Position numbers and translations under genes: made by a program
Shown here: positions 1 to 7,471 of the stretch, one piece after another
Numbering within the stretch: the first letter of the stretch is position 1
Layout: each line of letters begins with the position of its first letter
The notes under the pieces: model-generated
What the model saw: the letters and a program-made list of their open reading frames with translations, nothing else
The model's database searches: none
Told to the model about the DNA's origin: nothing
Assembly (NCBI GenBank): GCA_016927695.1
Contig: JAFGME010000089.1
Location: 1-33,320 of the forward strand
Length of the DNA: 33,320 bases
Source: Bacteroidales bacterium
Lineage (GTDB): Bacteria > Bacteroidota > Bacteroidia > Bacteroidales > JAFGHD01
Reading direction: 5' to 3'

Positions 1-252
1 GTAATATTTCAATGACCCTTGTCTCTTCAGTTTAGCTTCCGCCAACCGGCGGATCAGCCACTCACCCACCTCTCCGTAATATTTCAACGACTCTTGTCTC
101 TTCAGCTTAGCATCCCGAGTGCTCGGGGTCAGCCACTCACCCACCTCTCCAGTATGTCAAGTAACTTTTTGTTCCAAATTGTTTTCTTCAATCTTTATCG
201 CAGGCAGTTTAGCATCCCGAGTGCTCGGGGTCAGCCACTCACCCACCTCTCC
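1..252 (-). repeat. Three tRNA-Ser-like direct repeats with palindromic cores
   Basis: Units lie at 1-75, 76-150 and 151-252. The first two are exact 75-bp tandem copies. All three end in the same 22-bp block (54-75, 129-150, 231-252). Read on the minus strand this block is GGAGAGGTGGGTGAGTGGCT followed by GA, which matches from memory the acceptor and D-arm start of Bacteroidota tRNA-Ser. Each unit then has a palindrome and GCTAA(A/G)CTG, like the 3' side of a GCU anticodon arm. No variable arm, T arm or 3' acceptor strand follows, so these are not intact tRNAs. Cores are TCCGCC/GGCGGA (38-53) in the first copy and CCCGAG/CTCGGG (114-127, 216-229) in the others. The third unit has a diverged tail. 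Repeats may continue beyond the left edge. No gene is called in 1-332. Confidence 0.75.
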
Positions 253-332
253 AAAGGGATTGCAAAAATATAAAAATATTCAACATGCAAAATAAATATC
301 TGAAAATGGAACGCATCCCGGTTTAAAATCAT

Positions 333-340
333 TAGTTTTG
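333..340 (+). promoter_or_regulatory. Bacteroidota -7 box for yggS
   Basis: TAGTTTTG matches TAnnTTTG and lies 18 bp before the preferred ATG of yggS. No convincing -33 TTTG was found at the usual spacing. The box overlaps the possible upstream TTG start at 338, which argues for the ATG at 359. Confidence 0.5.
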
Positions 341-358
341 CATGCAAAGCTATCAAAA

Positions 359-1015
359 ATGAGCATCAGCGGTTCCCTGAGCCTAATCAGGCAGAAGCTC
401 CCCTCCGGGGTCAGCCTGGTGGTGGTTACCAAAACGCAATCGCTGGAAACCATCAGAAAGGTGTATGATGCCGGCCACAAAATCATGGGTGAAAACAAAG
501 CGCAGGAAATCATCGCCAAACAACCCCTTTTGCCTGATGATATTGAATGGCATTTTATCGGACATCTTCAGACCAATAAAGTAAAATACATCGCCCCTTT
601 TGTTTCGATGATCCATAGTATCGACAGCTTTAAACTCCTGAAAGAGATCAACAGGCAGGCTATGAACCATGGCAGGGTGATCCGCTGCCTGTTGCAGTTG
701 TATATTGCCAGTGAGGACACCAAATTCGGGATGGACATGGAAGAAGTTGCACAACTGTTCGAGGAATACAAGACAGCGTGCTTAAAAAACATAAGTGTTT
801 CCGGGGTCATGGGTATGGCCACTTTTACCGGTGACAGGGAGCGAATCCGCCGCGAATTCAGGACGCTTAAGGGTCACTTCGGATTTCTGAAAGAGAAATA
901 TTTCAGGGACGATCCGGCTTTCTCCGAGATATCCATGGGTATGTCGGGGGATTATGATATTGCCGTACAGGAAGGAAGCACTATGGTGAGGATAGGATCG
1001 GCGATTTTCAGTTAA
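359..1015 (+). CDS. yggS: YggS/PLPBP family pyridoxal phosphate homeostasis protein
   Basis: A cytosolic, non-enzymatic PLP-binding protein with a fold like the N-terminal barrel of alanine racemase; the family buffers PLP and affects amino-acid pools. Visible features over 218 residues are the PLP-lysine segment VVVTKT (Lys25), GENKAQE near 44-50, FIGHLQTNK at 67-75, GVMGMATF and, near the C-terminus, MGMSGDYDIAVQEGSTMVRIG, the phosphate-binding end of the family. The length is normal. I chose ATG 359 rather than an in-frame TTG at 338 because the family normally begins just before the first helix and because a -7 promoter box ends at 340. It converges on the MORN-repeat gene with only 18 bp between stop codons. 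Confidence 0.95.
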   Translation: MSISGSLSLIRQKLPSGVSLVVVTKTQSLETIRKVYDAGHKIMGENKAQEIIAKQPLLPDDIEWHFIGHLQTNKVKYIAPFVSMIHSIDSFKLLKEINRQAMNHGRVIRCLLQLYIASEDTKFGMDMEEVAQLFEEYKTACLKNISVSGVMGMATFTGDRERIRREFRTLKGHFGFLKEKYFRDDPAFSEISMGMSGDYDIAVQEGSTMVRIGSAIFS

Positions 1016-1033
1016 GCCGGATTGCTGCTTTGT

Positions 1034-1744
1034 TCATTCAATCTTTTCGAACTCCTCCGTCTTAAAAATATATCCTGAGTCATAGTACTCGTATTTCACG
1101 AGCGTACCTTCAGGGCTGTAATAGATCCACCTGCCGGTCCGGAAGGAATCTTCATACATCCCTAAAGTGTTCAGTTGTCCATTGGCATAAAAATATCTGA
1201 ACAAACCCGTCTTTTTGCCATCAGAGTATTCCCCCTCCGATTTAAGTTTTCCGTCAGGATAATATTGTTTCCAGGGGCCGTTTTCCCTGTCGTCCTTCCA
1301 AAAAACTTCCTCTGCTGTTTTACCGTTCACATAGTATGATTTAAACACACCATGTTTTTTATAATTCCTGTAATGCTCTTCTGAAATCAAAACTTCCTGC
1401 TCATTGTAATAGCTCCAGGCGCTGTCTTTTATGTGATCGCGGTAAAAACCGTCACTCATCATTTTTCCGTTTTTTTGATAGGTGATGGTTTTTGCAAAGG
1501 AGCCCTGTTCCGAAAACCATGATCTGGCCCGTACCGTCAGATCAGGGAAATAGTAGGTAAATTCACCCACCGGCCGGTCGTCAAGGAAAGCGCCCTTATA
1601 AACAAGCTTTCCCTCTTCATTTTTCTTCATCCAGTATCCCTGTTTCATCCCGTTGTCATCCAAGCGGTTAATGGTGTCGCCTCCGGGTTGGGCTTCCATC
1701 CGGACGAAAGAACAAAGCAACAATATAATTCCAGCCAATCTCAT
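1034..1744 (-). CDS. Exported MORN-repeat (YwqK-like) protein
   Basis: The 236-residue protein begins with a hydrophobic signal peptide (MRLAGIILLLCSFVRMEAQ) and is then made of successive repeats of about 20-24 residues of the type GxWxxYYxxGxLxxEGxYxxGxxxG. Clear copies include GPWKQYYPDGKLKSEGEY and GRWIYYSPEGTLVKYEYYD. This is the MORN/YwqK-antitoxin-like repeat common in exported Bacteroidota proteins of unknown role. No toxin gene is adjacent, so an antitoxin role is not supported. The frame is open up to an ATG at 1810, but that start would lie upstream of a -7 box at 1757-1764 and would place 22 odd residues before the signal peptide, so ATG 1744 is preferred. It is divergent from recR. 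Confidence 0.85.
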   Translation of the reverse strand: MRLAGIILLLCSFVRMEAQPGGDTINRLDDNGMKQGYWMKKNEEGKLVYKGAFLDDRPVGEFTYYFPDLTVRARSWFSEQGSFAKTITYQKNGKMMSDGFYRDHIKDSAWSYYNEQEVLISEEHYRNYKKHGVFKSYYVNGKTAEEVFWKDDRENGPWKQYYPDGKLKSEGEYSDGKKTGLFRYFYANGQLNTLGMYEDSFRTGRWIYYSPEGTLVKYEYYDSGYIFKTEEFEKIE

Positions 1745-1756
1745 GCTAAAAAACCG

Positions 1757-1764
1757 CAAATGTA
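1757..1764 (-). promoter_or_regulatory. Bacteroidota -7 box for the MORN-repeat gene
   Basis: On the minus strand the sequence is TACATTTG, an exact TAnnTTTG match, 12 bp before the ATG at 1744. It sits back to back with the recR promoter in a 96-bp divergent intergenic region. Confidence 0.5.
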
Positions 1765-1816
1765 ATAATAAGGGCCAAATGTCGAAAAACTTCACAGATA
1801 AAACAGGCACAATCTG

Positions 1817-1824
1817 TACTTTTG
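1817..1824 (+). promoter_or_regulatory. Bacteroidota -7 box for recR
   Basis: TACTTTTG matches TAnnTTTG, 16 bp before the recR ATG, implying a very short leader. No good -33 element is visible at the usual spacing. Confidence 0.5.
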
Positions 1825-1840
1825 CAACAAATTTTTCCTC

Positions 1841-2467
1841 ATGACATCGTTTTCATCCAAACTTCTTGAAACTGCCGTTGCAGAGTTATCAAGGCTTCCG
1901 GGAGTAGGAAAGCGCACTGCGCTGCGGCTGGCGCTACATCTGCTAAGAGAAGACCCGTCGGTTTCAGAATCGCTGGGTTCAGCGCTCATTAAACTACGGA
2001 GCGAAATCAAATACTGCGCCGTCTGCCACAATATTTCCGACCATGACGTTTGCGAGATTTGTAAAAACCCTCAAAGAAATAAAGCCATTCTTTGCGTTGT
2101 GGAGGATCTCAGGGATGTTATGGCCATTGAAACCACCGGACAATATTTTGGGGTTTACCATGTGCTTGGAGGAAAAATCTCTCCCATCGATGGCGTGGGC
2201 CCTGCCGACCTTACCATTGAGGAACTCATGGCCCGTATCGGCAACGGGGGAATAGAAGAGGTTTTTCTCGCCTTGTCGTCCACCCTTGAGGGCGATACAA
2301 CCAATTATTACCTCTACAAATTGCTGAAGGAACATCCATTGAAAATCACTACCATTGCCAGGGGGATTTCGGTGGGCGATGAACTGGAATATGCAGATGA
2401 AATCACCCTGGGAAGGTCGATCATTCAGCGGATTCCCTTTGAGTCAACCCTGGGAGGGGGAAAGTAA
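1841..2467 (+). CDS. recR: Recombination mediator RecR
   Basis: RecR works with RecO (and RecF) to load RecA onto SSB-coated DNA at gaps and breaks. The 208-residue protein has the full family layout: a helix-hairpin-helix segment LPGVGKRTA at 19-27, a four-cysteine zinc site (Cys59, Cys62, Cys71, Cys74) in [16 protein letters not shown], a TOPRIM domain from about residue 80 ([12 protein letters not shown], then [18 protein letters not shown]), and the C-terminal segment [20 protein letters not shown]. Length is normal for the family. It has its own promoter and is divergent from the MORN-repeat gene. It converges on the small basic gene, with 26 bp between stop codons. Confidence 0.98.
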   Translation: MTSFSSKLLETAVAELSRLPGVGKRTALRLALHLLREDPSVSESLGSALIKLRSEIKYCAVCHNISDHDVCEICKNPQRNKAILCVVEDLRDVMAIETTGQYFGVYHVLGGKISPIDGVGPADLTIEELMARIGNGGIEEVFLALSSTLEGDTTNYYLYKLLKEHPLKITTIARGISVGDELEYADEITLGRSIIQRIPFESTLGGGK

Positions 2468-2493
2468 AACAGCTGATCTTCCGGAATTCCATG

Positions 2494-2751
2494 CTATGGA
2501 TGCCGGTCAAACTGAGCGGGTTCTTCATTGAAGAGTTCAAGCTGTTTTGCGGAAATAAAGTACTGATCCGGGACTTCAACATCATATTTTTCGAGATACC
2601 TTTTTATGCTCTTTTTGATGAGCTTGACAGGGGTTGTTTTTCTTGCCTTGCAATAATTTGAAAGGGATTTGCCCTGTTTCGCGGTGAGCTTGAAGGTGAT
2701 CTCTTTAAACTTTTTCTTTCTCTTTTTTCTTTTGCGTACCTGCATACTCAT
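2494..2751 (-). CDS. Small basic protein, possible ribbon-helix-helix fold
   Basis: I do not recognise this 85-residue protein as a named family. Residues 6-16 are a run of Arg/Lys (RKRKKRKKKFK). After it comes a short strand-like segment EITFKLT and two predicted helices, an order resembling ribbon-helix-helix DNA-binding proteins in which the strand is followed by helix A (KQGKSLSNYCKARK) and helix B (TPVKLIKKSIKRYLEKY). The tail QLELFNEEPAQF is acidic. The gene probably is real: it fills the gap between recR and glmM, has a good -7 box at 2762-2769 on its own strand, and has coding-like composition. A DNA- or RNA-binding role is inference only. An internal start at 2745 is possible. Confidence 0.7.
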   Translation of the reverse strand: MSMQVRKRKKRKKKFKEITFKLTAKQGKSLSNYCKARKTTPVKLIKKSIKRYLEKYDVEVPDQYFISAKQLELFNEEPAQFDRHP

Positions 2752-2761
2752 GTGTTGATTG

Positions 2762-2769
2762 CAAATATA
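2762..2769 (-). promoter_or_regulatory. Bacteroidota -7 box for the small basic gene
   Basis: The minus strand reads TATATTTG (TAnnTTTG), 10 bp before the ATG at 2751. It lies between the end of glmM (2825) and this gene, so the small gene can be transcribed separately from glmM. Confidence 0.45.
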
Positions 2770-2824
2770 TTCAGCAAAACAAGTTTACACAACAGATATC
2801 AGAGCAAGTTATCAACACAAATTG

Positions 2825-4231
2825 TTAATACAGCCCGGAGAGGTTGTCAATTTCTTCCCTGATGGAGTGGATGTATTTTTCTGCCAGCATTTCCGCTTCC
2901 CGGGGCGAATGACTTTCGGCATATATCCTTATGATGGGCTCCGTATTGGATCGCCTGAGATGAACCCAGCCTTCCGGCAGGTCAATTTTGATCCCGTCCC
3001 TGGTATCTGTATCAAGGTCTTCATATTTCAAAGAGAGCCTTTTAAAAAGCGCTGAGAGATCTATACCTGAGGGTATCTCAATTTTATTCTTGGAGATGCT
3101 GTAGTCCGGATATTTTTTTCTGAGCTCTGATACTTTGAGGGAAGTCCCTGCCAGGTAGCTCAGGAAAAGGGCTATTCCGGCAAGAGCATCCCTGCCGTAG
3201 TGCAATTCGGGCAGGATCACACCTCCGTTTCCTTCGCCCCCGATCACGGCATTTTTCTCTTTCATCAGTTCCACCACATTGACCTCTCCAACAGGCGATG
3301 CATAATATTTTCCTCCACGGGCAAGGGTGATGTCTTTCAACGCCCTGGTGGAAGAAAGGTTGGAAACGGTATTCCCCGCCTTCCTTTGCAGAATATAATC
3401 TGCCACGGCTACAAGGGTGTATTCCTCACCAAACATGTTTCCCTTCTCATCAATGATGGCGAGTCTGTCCACGTCCGGATCCACGGCAAAACCCATATCC
3501 ATTTTATCCTGCGTCACCCGTTCCGAAAGATCCTTCAGGTTTTCGGGCAGCGGTTCAGGATTGTGGGCGAAGTTTCCGTCCGGTTCACAGTTTATAAGCC
3601 CGATATTATCCACACCTAACTTTTTCAACAAACGGGGCACTGCAACGCCACCCACGGAGTTTACCGCATCCACGGCAACGCTGAAACCGGCCTTTCTGAT
3701 GGCGGGCAGGTTCACAGCAGGTAATTGTATTATCCTTTCAATGTGCATGTCCGTAAGCCGGTCGTCCAACGAATAACTTCCCAGGTCATCTACCGGGACA
3801 TATCTGAAATCATGCCCTTCTGCCATACGAAGTAATTCCCTGCCTTCCGAATCGCTGATAAATTCCCCCTGCTCATTCAGTAATTTAAGGGCATTCCAGC
3901 TTCCGGGGTTGTGGCTCGCCGTGATGATAATACCTGCATCAGCGTTCAGAAGGGGAACCGCCATTTCCACCGTAGGGGTGGTGAGCATCCCTCCGTCAAT
4001 CACGTCAGCGCCCATAGCCATCGCAGCGCCTGAAACCAGCATATTGACCATTTGGCCGGATTTTCTTGCATCACGGCCAATCACGATCCTGATCCTGTCT
4101 TTCCCTGCTTTGTTTTTGATGAAGCGTACAAAAGCAGAGGTAAATCTTTCGATATCCGCCGGGGTAAAATTTGTACCGGCAGCGCCCCCGATGGTGCCCC
4201 GGATTCCTGAAATCGATTTTATCAGTGTCAT
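2825..4231 (-). CDS. glmM: Phosphoglucosamine mutase-type phosphohexomutase
   Basis: Alpha-D-phosphohexomutase family enzyme, 468 residues. The usual job of this Bacteroidota paralogue is glucosamine-6-phosphate to glucosamine-1-phosphate for UDP-GlcNAc, feeding peptidoglycan and LPS. The four active-site loops are visible: the phosphoserine loop TASHNP (104-109, catalytic Ser106), the metal loop DPDVDR (251-256), the sugar loop GGEGNGGV (331-338) and the phosphate loop RRSNTEPIIRIYAES near the C-terminus. The sugar loop GGEGNGG is unlike the GGEQSGH of proteobacterial GlmM and more like archaeal-type GlmM/PMM proteins, so phosphomannomutase or phosphoglucomutase activity is a real alternative. 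It is divergent from the TPR-protein operon. Confidence 0.88.
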   Translation of the reverse strand: MTLIKSISGIRGTIGGAAGTNFTPADIERFTSAFVRFIKNKAGKDRIRIVIGRDARKSGQMVNMLVSGAAMAMGADVIDGGMLTTPTVEMAVPLLNADAGIIITASHNPGSWNALKLLNEQGEFISDSEGRELLRMAEGHDFRYVPVDDLGSYSLDDRLTDMHIERIIQLPAVNLPAIRKAGFSVAVDAVNSVGGVAVPRLLKKLGVDNIGLINCEPDGNFAHNPEPLPENLKDLSERVTQDKMDMGFAVDPDVDRLAIIDEKGNMFGEEYTLVAVADYILQRKAGNTVSNLSSTRALKDITLARGGKYYASPVGEVNVVELMKEKNAVIGGEGNGGVILPELHYGRDALAGIALFLSYLAGTSLKVSELRKKYPDYSISKNKIEIPSGIDLSALFKRLSLKYEDLDTDTRDGIKIDLPEGWVHLRRSNTEPIIRIYAESHSPREAEMLAEKYIHSIREEIDNLSGLY

Positions 4232-4307
4232 AAATCAGAGTATCTTTACGTTCTGAGGCGGTAAAATTAAAAAATTTACAATTGGCCTTCCTTTAAATTA
4301 GTATGGA

Positions 4308-4315
4308 TACTTTTG
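4308..4315 (+). promoter_or_regulatory. Upstream -7 box for the TPR-DUF368-aroE operon
   Basis: TACTTTTG matches TAnnTTTG. An ATTG at 4281-4284 could serve as a loose -33 element, but its 23-bp spacing is long. Confidence 0.4.
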
Positions 4316-4316
4316 T

Positions 4317-4324
4317 TAGTTTTG
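4317..4324 (+). promoter_or_regulatory. Second -7 box for the TPR-DUF368-aroE operon
   Basis: TAGTTTTG matches TAnnTTTG and lies just 9 bp after the first box, 19 bp before the ATG at 4344. The two may give two nearby transcription starts. Confidence 0.45.
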
Positions 4325-4343
4325 TAAAAAAATTGGGCTGTTG

Positions 4344-5756
4344 ATGAAAGAGGATTTTGATGAATTCGACGAAGCACAGATTGAGAAACTGGTTTTCCGT
4401 TTCGACAGTATGCTTTCACGCGGAGAAGAGTATTTTTTCGATGTGGACGAGCTGGAGCTTATCATCGACCACTATATCTCATCCAACAACACAGATAAGT
4501 CTTCCGCCGCATGTGACCTGGGCATAAGGCAGCATCCGGGTAACTCCAGTCTCATGTTAAAAAAGGCCCAGATTCTTGCCTCTTCCAACAACATCAAAAA
4601 GGCATTGGATATCCTTTCGCAGGTAGAGGAAATTGATCCCGAAAATTCAGATATTTTTCTTACCAAAGGAGCTATTTACAGCCAGTTGAAAAGATACGAG
4701 AAAGCCATTGAGGAATACAACAAAGCCATTATTGTTGCCGACGATCTGGAAGAGATATACACCAACATTGCCTTTGAGTACGAAAACATGGGCAACTATG
4801 AGAAAGCCATTGAATACCTCAACAAAACACTGGAGATCAATCCTGAAAACGAAGGGGCCCTGTATGAGATATCCTTTTGTTATGAGCTGACCAATAAAAA
4901 TCAGGAAGCGGTTGATTTTTTTACAAAGTTTCTCAACAGCCAGCCCTATTCAACGGCAGCCTGGTTTAACCTTGGCATCGCACACAATAACCTGGAGGAA
5001 TACAACAAAGCCATTGATGCATACGATTATGCGCTTGCCATCGACCCTGCTTTTGCATCCGCCTCCTTCAACAAAGGGAATTCCTTCGCCAACCTGGGCC
5101 TCTTTGAAAAGGCGATAGAAGCCTACCAGGAAACCTTTGTGCATGAAGAGCCCGATGCTATGACCTATTACTACATAGGCGAATGTTATGAAAAGTTAGG
5201 GGACCTTGAAAAGTCGCTGAAATACTATCAACGCAGCGTGGAAAAAGACCCTCTCCTCCCCGGCGGATGGATTGGTGTTGCCACGGTCTTCGAGTTAAAG
5301 GAAGATTTCCAAAACGCTATCGGTTATATCAGGAAAGCTGTTGATCTTGAGCCGGAAAATCCGGAATTCTGGTATATGCTGGGCGATTTACAATATAAAA
5401 GCGATTTTCTTGACGACGCCCTCGAAGCCTATGGAAAAGTGGCGGAACTTGACTCAATGCACCCCGATGTCTGGCTTGATTTTTCTCATATTTACGCCCT
5501 TCAGAACAACTTTGCCAAAGCCATTGAGGTGATCAGCAAAGGCATCAGCTACCAGCCGTTGCACACCGACCTCCTCTACCGTAAATTCATTTACCTGCTG
5601 AAATCGGGGCAGTCGAAAGAAGCATATCCCATCCTTGCAGAGGCCCTTGCAGAGGACTATGAAGGGCATGAAGAGATTTTCGCATACGATCCAAAACTTA
5701 AAGAACTTCCCTATCTTTTGCAATTTATTGAAAACCACAAAACTTTCCGGAATTAA
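4344..5756 (+). CDS. Tetratricopeptide repeat protein
   Basis: A 470-residue protein with no signal peptide, so probably cytosolic. After an acidic N-terminal segment (MKEDFDEFDEAQIEKLVFRF) it consists almost wholly of TPR units, about ten, seen as repeated patterns such as YEKAIEEYNKAI, YEKAIEYLNKTLEINPEN, YNKAIDAYDYALAIDPAF and LEKSLKYYQRSVEKDPLLP. TPR arrays hold protein partners; none can be named from sequence. It heads a tightly spaced operon and its stop lies 9 bp before the DUF368 start, an arrangement I recall from Bacteroides (TPR - DUF368 - aroE). ATG 4344 is preferred over a TTG directly before it at 4341. Confidence 0.92.
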   Translation: MKEDFDEFDEAQIEKLVFRFDSMLSRGEEYFFDVDELELIIDHYISSNNTDKSSAACDLGIRQHPGNSSLMLKKAQILASSNNIKKALDILSQVEEIDPENSDIFLTKGAIYSQLKRYEKAIEEYNKAIIVADDLEEIYTNIAFEYENMGNYEKAIEYLNKTLEINPENEGALYEISFCYELTNKNQEAVDFFTKFLNSQPYSTAAWFNLGIAHNNLEEYNKAIDAYDYALAIDPAFASASFNKGNSFANLGLFEKAIEAYQETFVHEEPDAMTYYYIGECYEKLGDLEKSLKYYQRSVEKDPLLPGGWIGVATVFELKEDFQNAIGYIRKAVDLEPENPEFWYMLGDLQYKSDFLDDALEAYGKVAELDSMHPDVWLDFSHIYALQNNFAKAIEVISKGISYQPLHTDLLYRKFIYLLKSGQSKEAYPILAEALAEDYEGHEEIFAYDPKLKELPYLLQFIENHKTFRN

Positions 5757-5765
5757 GATCAAATC

Positions 5766-6704
5766 ATGAAAGATTACTTCATCCTGATTGTAAAAGGCCT
5801 TGGTATGGGAGTAGCCAATGTGATTCCAGGTGTTTCAGGGGGAACCATAGCCCTTATTACCGGAATTTTTGAACGTCTTATCCATGCCATAAAATCCATT
5901 AACCTGAAGTCTGCCAGGCTCCTGATCTCCGGTAACTTTGCGCTTTTCGCAAAACATACAGACCTTTACTTTCTGGCAGCGGTTTTTTCCGGTGTCATAC
6001 TTGCCATTGTTACCATCGCAAAGCTGTTTGATTTTCTCTTCACACATTACCCGGTATATATCTGGTCATTTTTTTTCGGACTGGTTGCCGCCTCGGTTTT
6101 TTTTGTAGGAAAAACCGTTTCAAAGTGGAAAACGGTGGTTGTTGGCGCTTTCATCCTTGGAACAGGCGCCGCAGCGGTCGTTTCCATTCTTAATCCGGCC
6201 ACCGAAAACAGCTCTTTCAGCTATTTGTTGCTTTGTGGCGTGGTGGCGGTATGCAGCATGATCCTGCCCGGATTGTCAGGCTCATTCGTGCTTATTCTCA
6301 TGGGCAACTATCAGCTTGTGGCCATTGATGCCATCAACAACAGGGATATTGAGATACTGGTGCCGGTTTTGATCGGTGCAGCCTTTGGCCTTATTGCTTT
6401 TTCGCATTTTCTCTCCTGGGTGTTCAAAAAATTCCGGGACGTGACCATTGCACTGCTGACAGGGTTCATCTTCGGTTCGCTGAGCATCTTGTGGCCATGG
6501 CAAAAAAGTGTATTCATGAGGGATGCCTCGGGCGCGATCATTGAAAAGCATGGTAAACCTGTGGTTGAAGGTTATGAAAAATTCATTCCTCATTCCCTGG
6601 ACGGAGAAGTGATTCTGGGCGCGGCCTTTGTGCTTGCCGGTATCCTTAGCATCTGGCTTTTGGAACGGGCGGCAAAAATAACCCCAAATGCCGGTGAAAA
6701 ATGA
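5766..6704 (+). CDS. DUF368 polyprenyl-phosphate translocase (PopT-like)
   Basis: A 312-residue integral membrane protein. It begins with the DUF368 signature VANVIPGVSGGTIALITGIF (PGVSGGT at 21-27) and has an internal pseudo-repeat of it, MILPGLSGSF, at about 165-174, as expected of an inverted-repeat transporter. About eight hydrophobic segments can be seen. DUF368 proteins, with DedA proteins, have been described as recycling undecaprenyl phosphate across the inner membrane after cell-wall and glycan assembly. The sequence supports family membership; substrate and direction are family knowledge. A charged insert near 255-275 (DASGAIIEKHGKPVVEG) interrupts the C-terminal part. The last four bases form the ATGA overlap with aroE, indicating translational coupling. 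Confidence 0.93.
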   Translation: MKDYFILIVKGLGMGVANVIPGVSGGTIALITGIFERLIHAIKSINLKSARLLISGNFALFAKHTDLYFLAAVFSGVILAIVTIAKLFDFLFTHYPVYIWSFFFGLVAASVFFVGKTVSKWKTVVVGAFILGTGAAAVVSILNPATENSSFSYLLLCGVVAVCSMILPGLSGSFVLILMGNYQLVAIDAINNRDIEILVPVLIGAAFGLIAFSHFLSWVFKKFRDVTIALLTGFIFGSLSILWPWQKSVFMRDASGAIIEKHGKPVVEGYEKFIPHSLDGEVILGAAFVLAGILSIWLLERAAKITPNAGEK

Positions 6705-7453
6705 AATTATTCGGGCTGACAGGCTATCCCCTGGAACACTCACGGTCGCCGGAATTGTTTTCTGAAATCGCAGGACGTACATCTTCAGATGTTCCTGGTT
6801 ACAGGCTCTTTCCGATGAAAAATCCCGCCGGCATCAGGGTTTTAGCACAAGAAAATCCCCGCCTGTCAGGAATCAATGTCACCATTCCGTTAAAATCATC
6901 CATAATACCGTTTCTGGATGAAACCGATGAGGTGGCTGCAGAGGTGGGAGCCGTGAACACCATCCTTATTGAGCGGAGGCAGGGAAGAACCTATCTGAAA
7001 GGATACAACACGGATGTTTTCGGTTTTAAAACAGCTTATCTCGACCTCATAGAAGAACACTGTGAAAAAGCGCTTATTCTGGGTACAGGCGGAGCTTCCA
7101 AAGCGGCATGTTATGTTTTGAGAAATGCCGGTATTGATTTTTCACTGGTAACACGAAAGCGTAAGGAACCGCAGACGAAACTGTATCAGTATGAAGAACT
7201 GACAAGGGAACTGCTTCTTGAACACCACGTAATTATTAACACTACTCCTGCAGGTATGTTTCCTGCAACGGACACCTGCCCGCCCATACCTTATCAACAC
7301 ATTGTTGAAAAACATTTGTGCATAGATCTGATCTATAACCCGGAAGAAACCCTATTTTTGAAAAAAGCAAAAAAAAAGCGGGCAACCGGGGTAAACGGAT
7401 GGCAAATGCTGGTCTGGCAAGCCGCTAAGTCTTGGGAAATATGGAATTTATAA
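6701..7453 (+). CDS. aroE: Shikimate dehydrogenase
   Basis: AroE reduces 3-dehydroshikimate to shikimate with NADPH, the fourth step of the shikimate pathway. The 250-residue protein has the substrate-binding GYPLEHSRSP (8-17), NVTIPLK with catalytic Lys65, GYNTDVFGF with Asp105, the nucleotide-binding GTGGASKA (128-135), the NTTPAGM segment and the C-terminal GVNGWQMLVWQAA. This is a full-length standard AroE. The NADP-specificity segment is VTRKRKEP. It overlaps the DUF368 gene by ATGA and is followed 18 bp later by tpiA. The order DUF368-aroE fits Bacteroidota neighbourhoods, whereas tpiA directly after it is less familiar to me. Confidence 0.97.
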   Translation: MKLFGLTGYPLEHSRSPELFSEIAGRTSSDVPGYRLFPMKNPAGIRVLAQENPRLSGINVTIPLKSSIIPFLDETDEVAAEVGAVNTILIERRQGRTYLKGYNTDVFGFKTAYLDLIEEHCEKALILGTGGASKAACYVLRNAGIDFSLVTRKRKEPQTKLYQYEELTRELLLEHHVIINTTPAGMFPATDTCPPIPYQHIVEKHLCIDLIYNPEETLFLKKAKKKRATGVNGWQMLVWQAAKSWEIWNL

Positions 7454-7471
7454 CAATAAATCACATTCTTT

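Noticed and set aside
1-252. Intact tRNA-Ser genes on the minus strand
   Set aside because: Only the 5' acceptor/D-arm part and a short anticodon-like piece match. There is no T arm, variable arm or CCTCTCC 3' acceptor strand, and the hairpin has no 7-base anticodon loop.
1-252. CRISPR array
   Set aside because: Only three units, of unequal length, with near-identical intervening sequence in the first two and no cas genes; spacers would have to differ.
19-273. Plus-strand 84-codon open frame across the left-edge repeats
   Set aside because: It is open only because the repeats are multiples of three or lack stops in that frame; its product is the repeat translated, with no signal, domain or promoter.
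1034-1810. YwqK-type antitoxin of a toxin-antitoxin pair
   Set aside because: The MORN-type repeats match that label, but the protein is exported and neither neighbour (yggS, recR) is a toxin.
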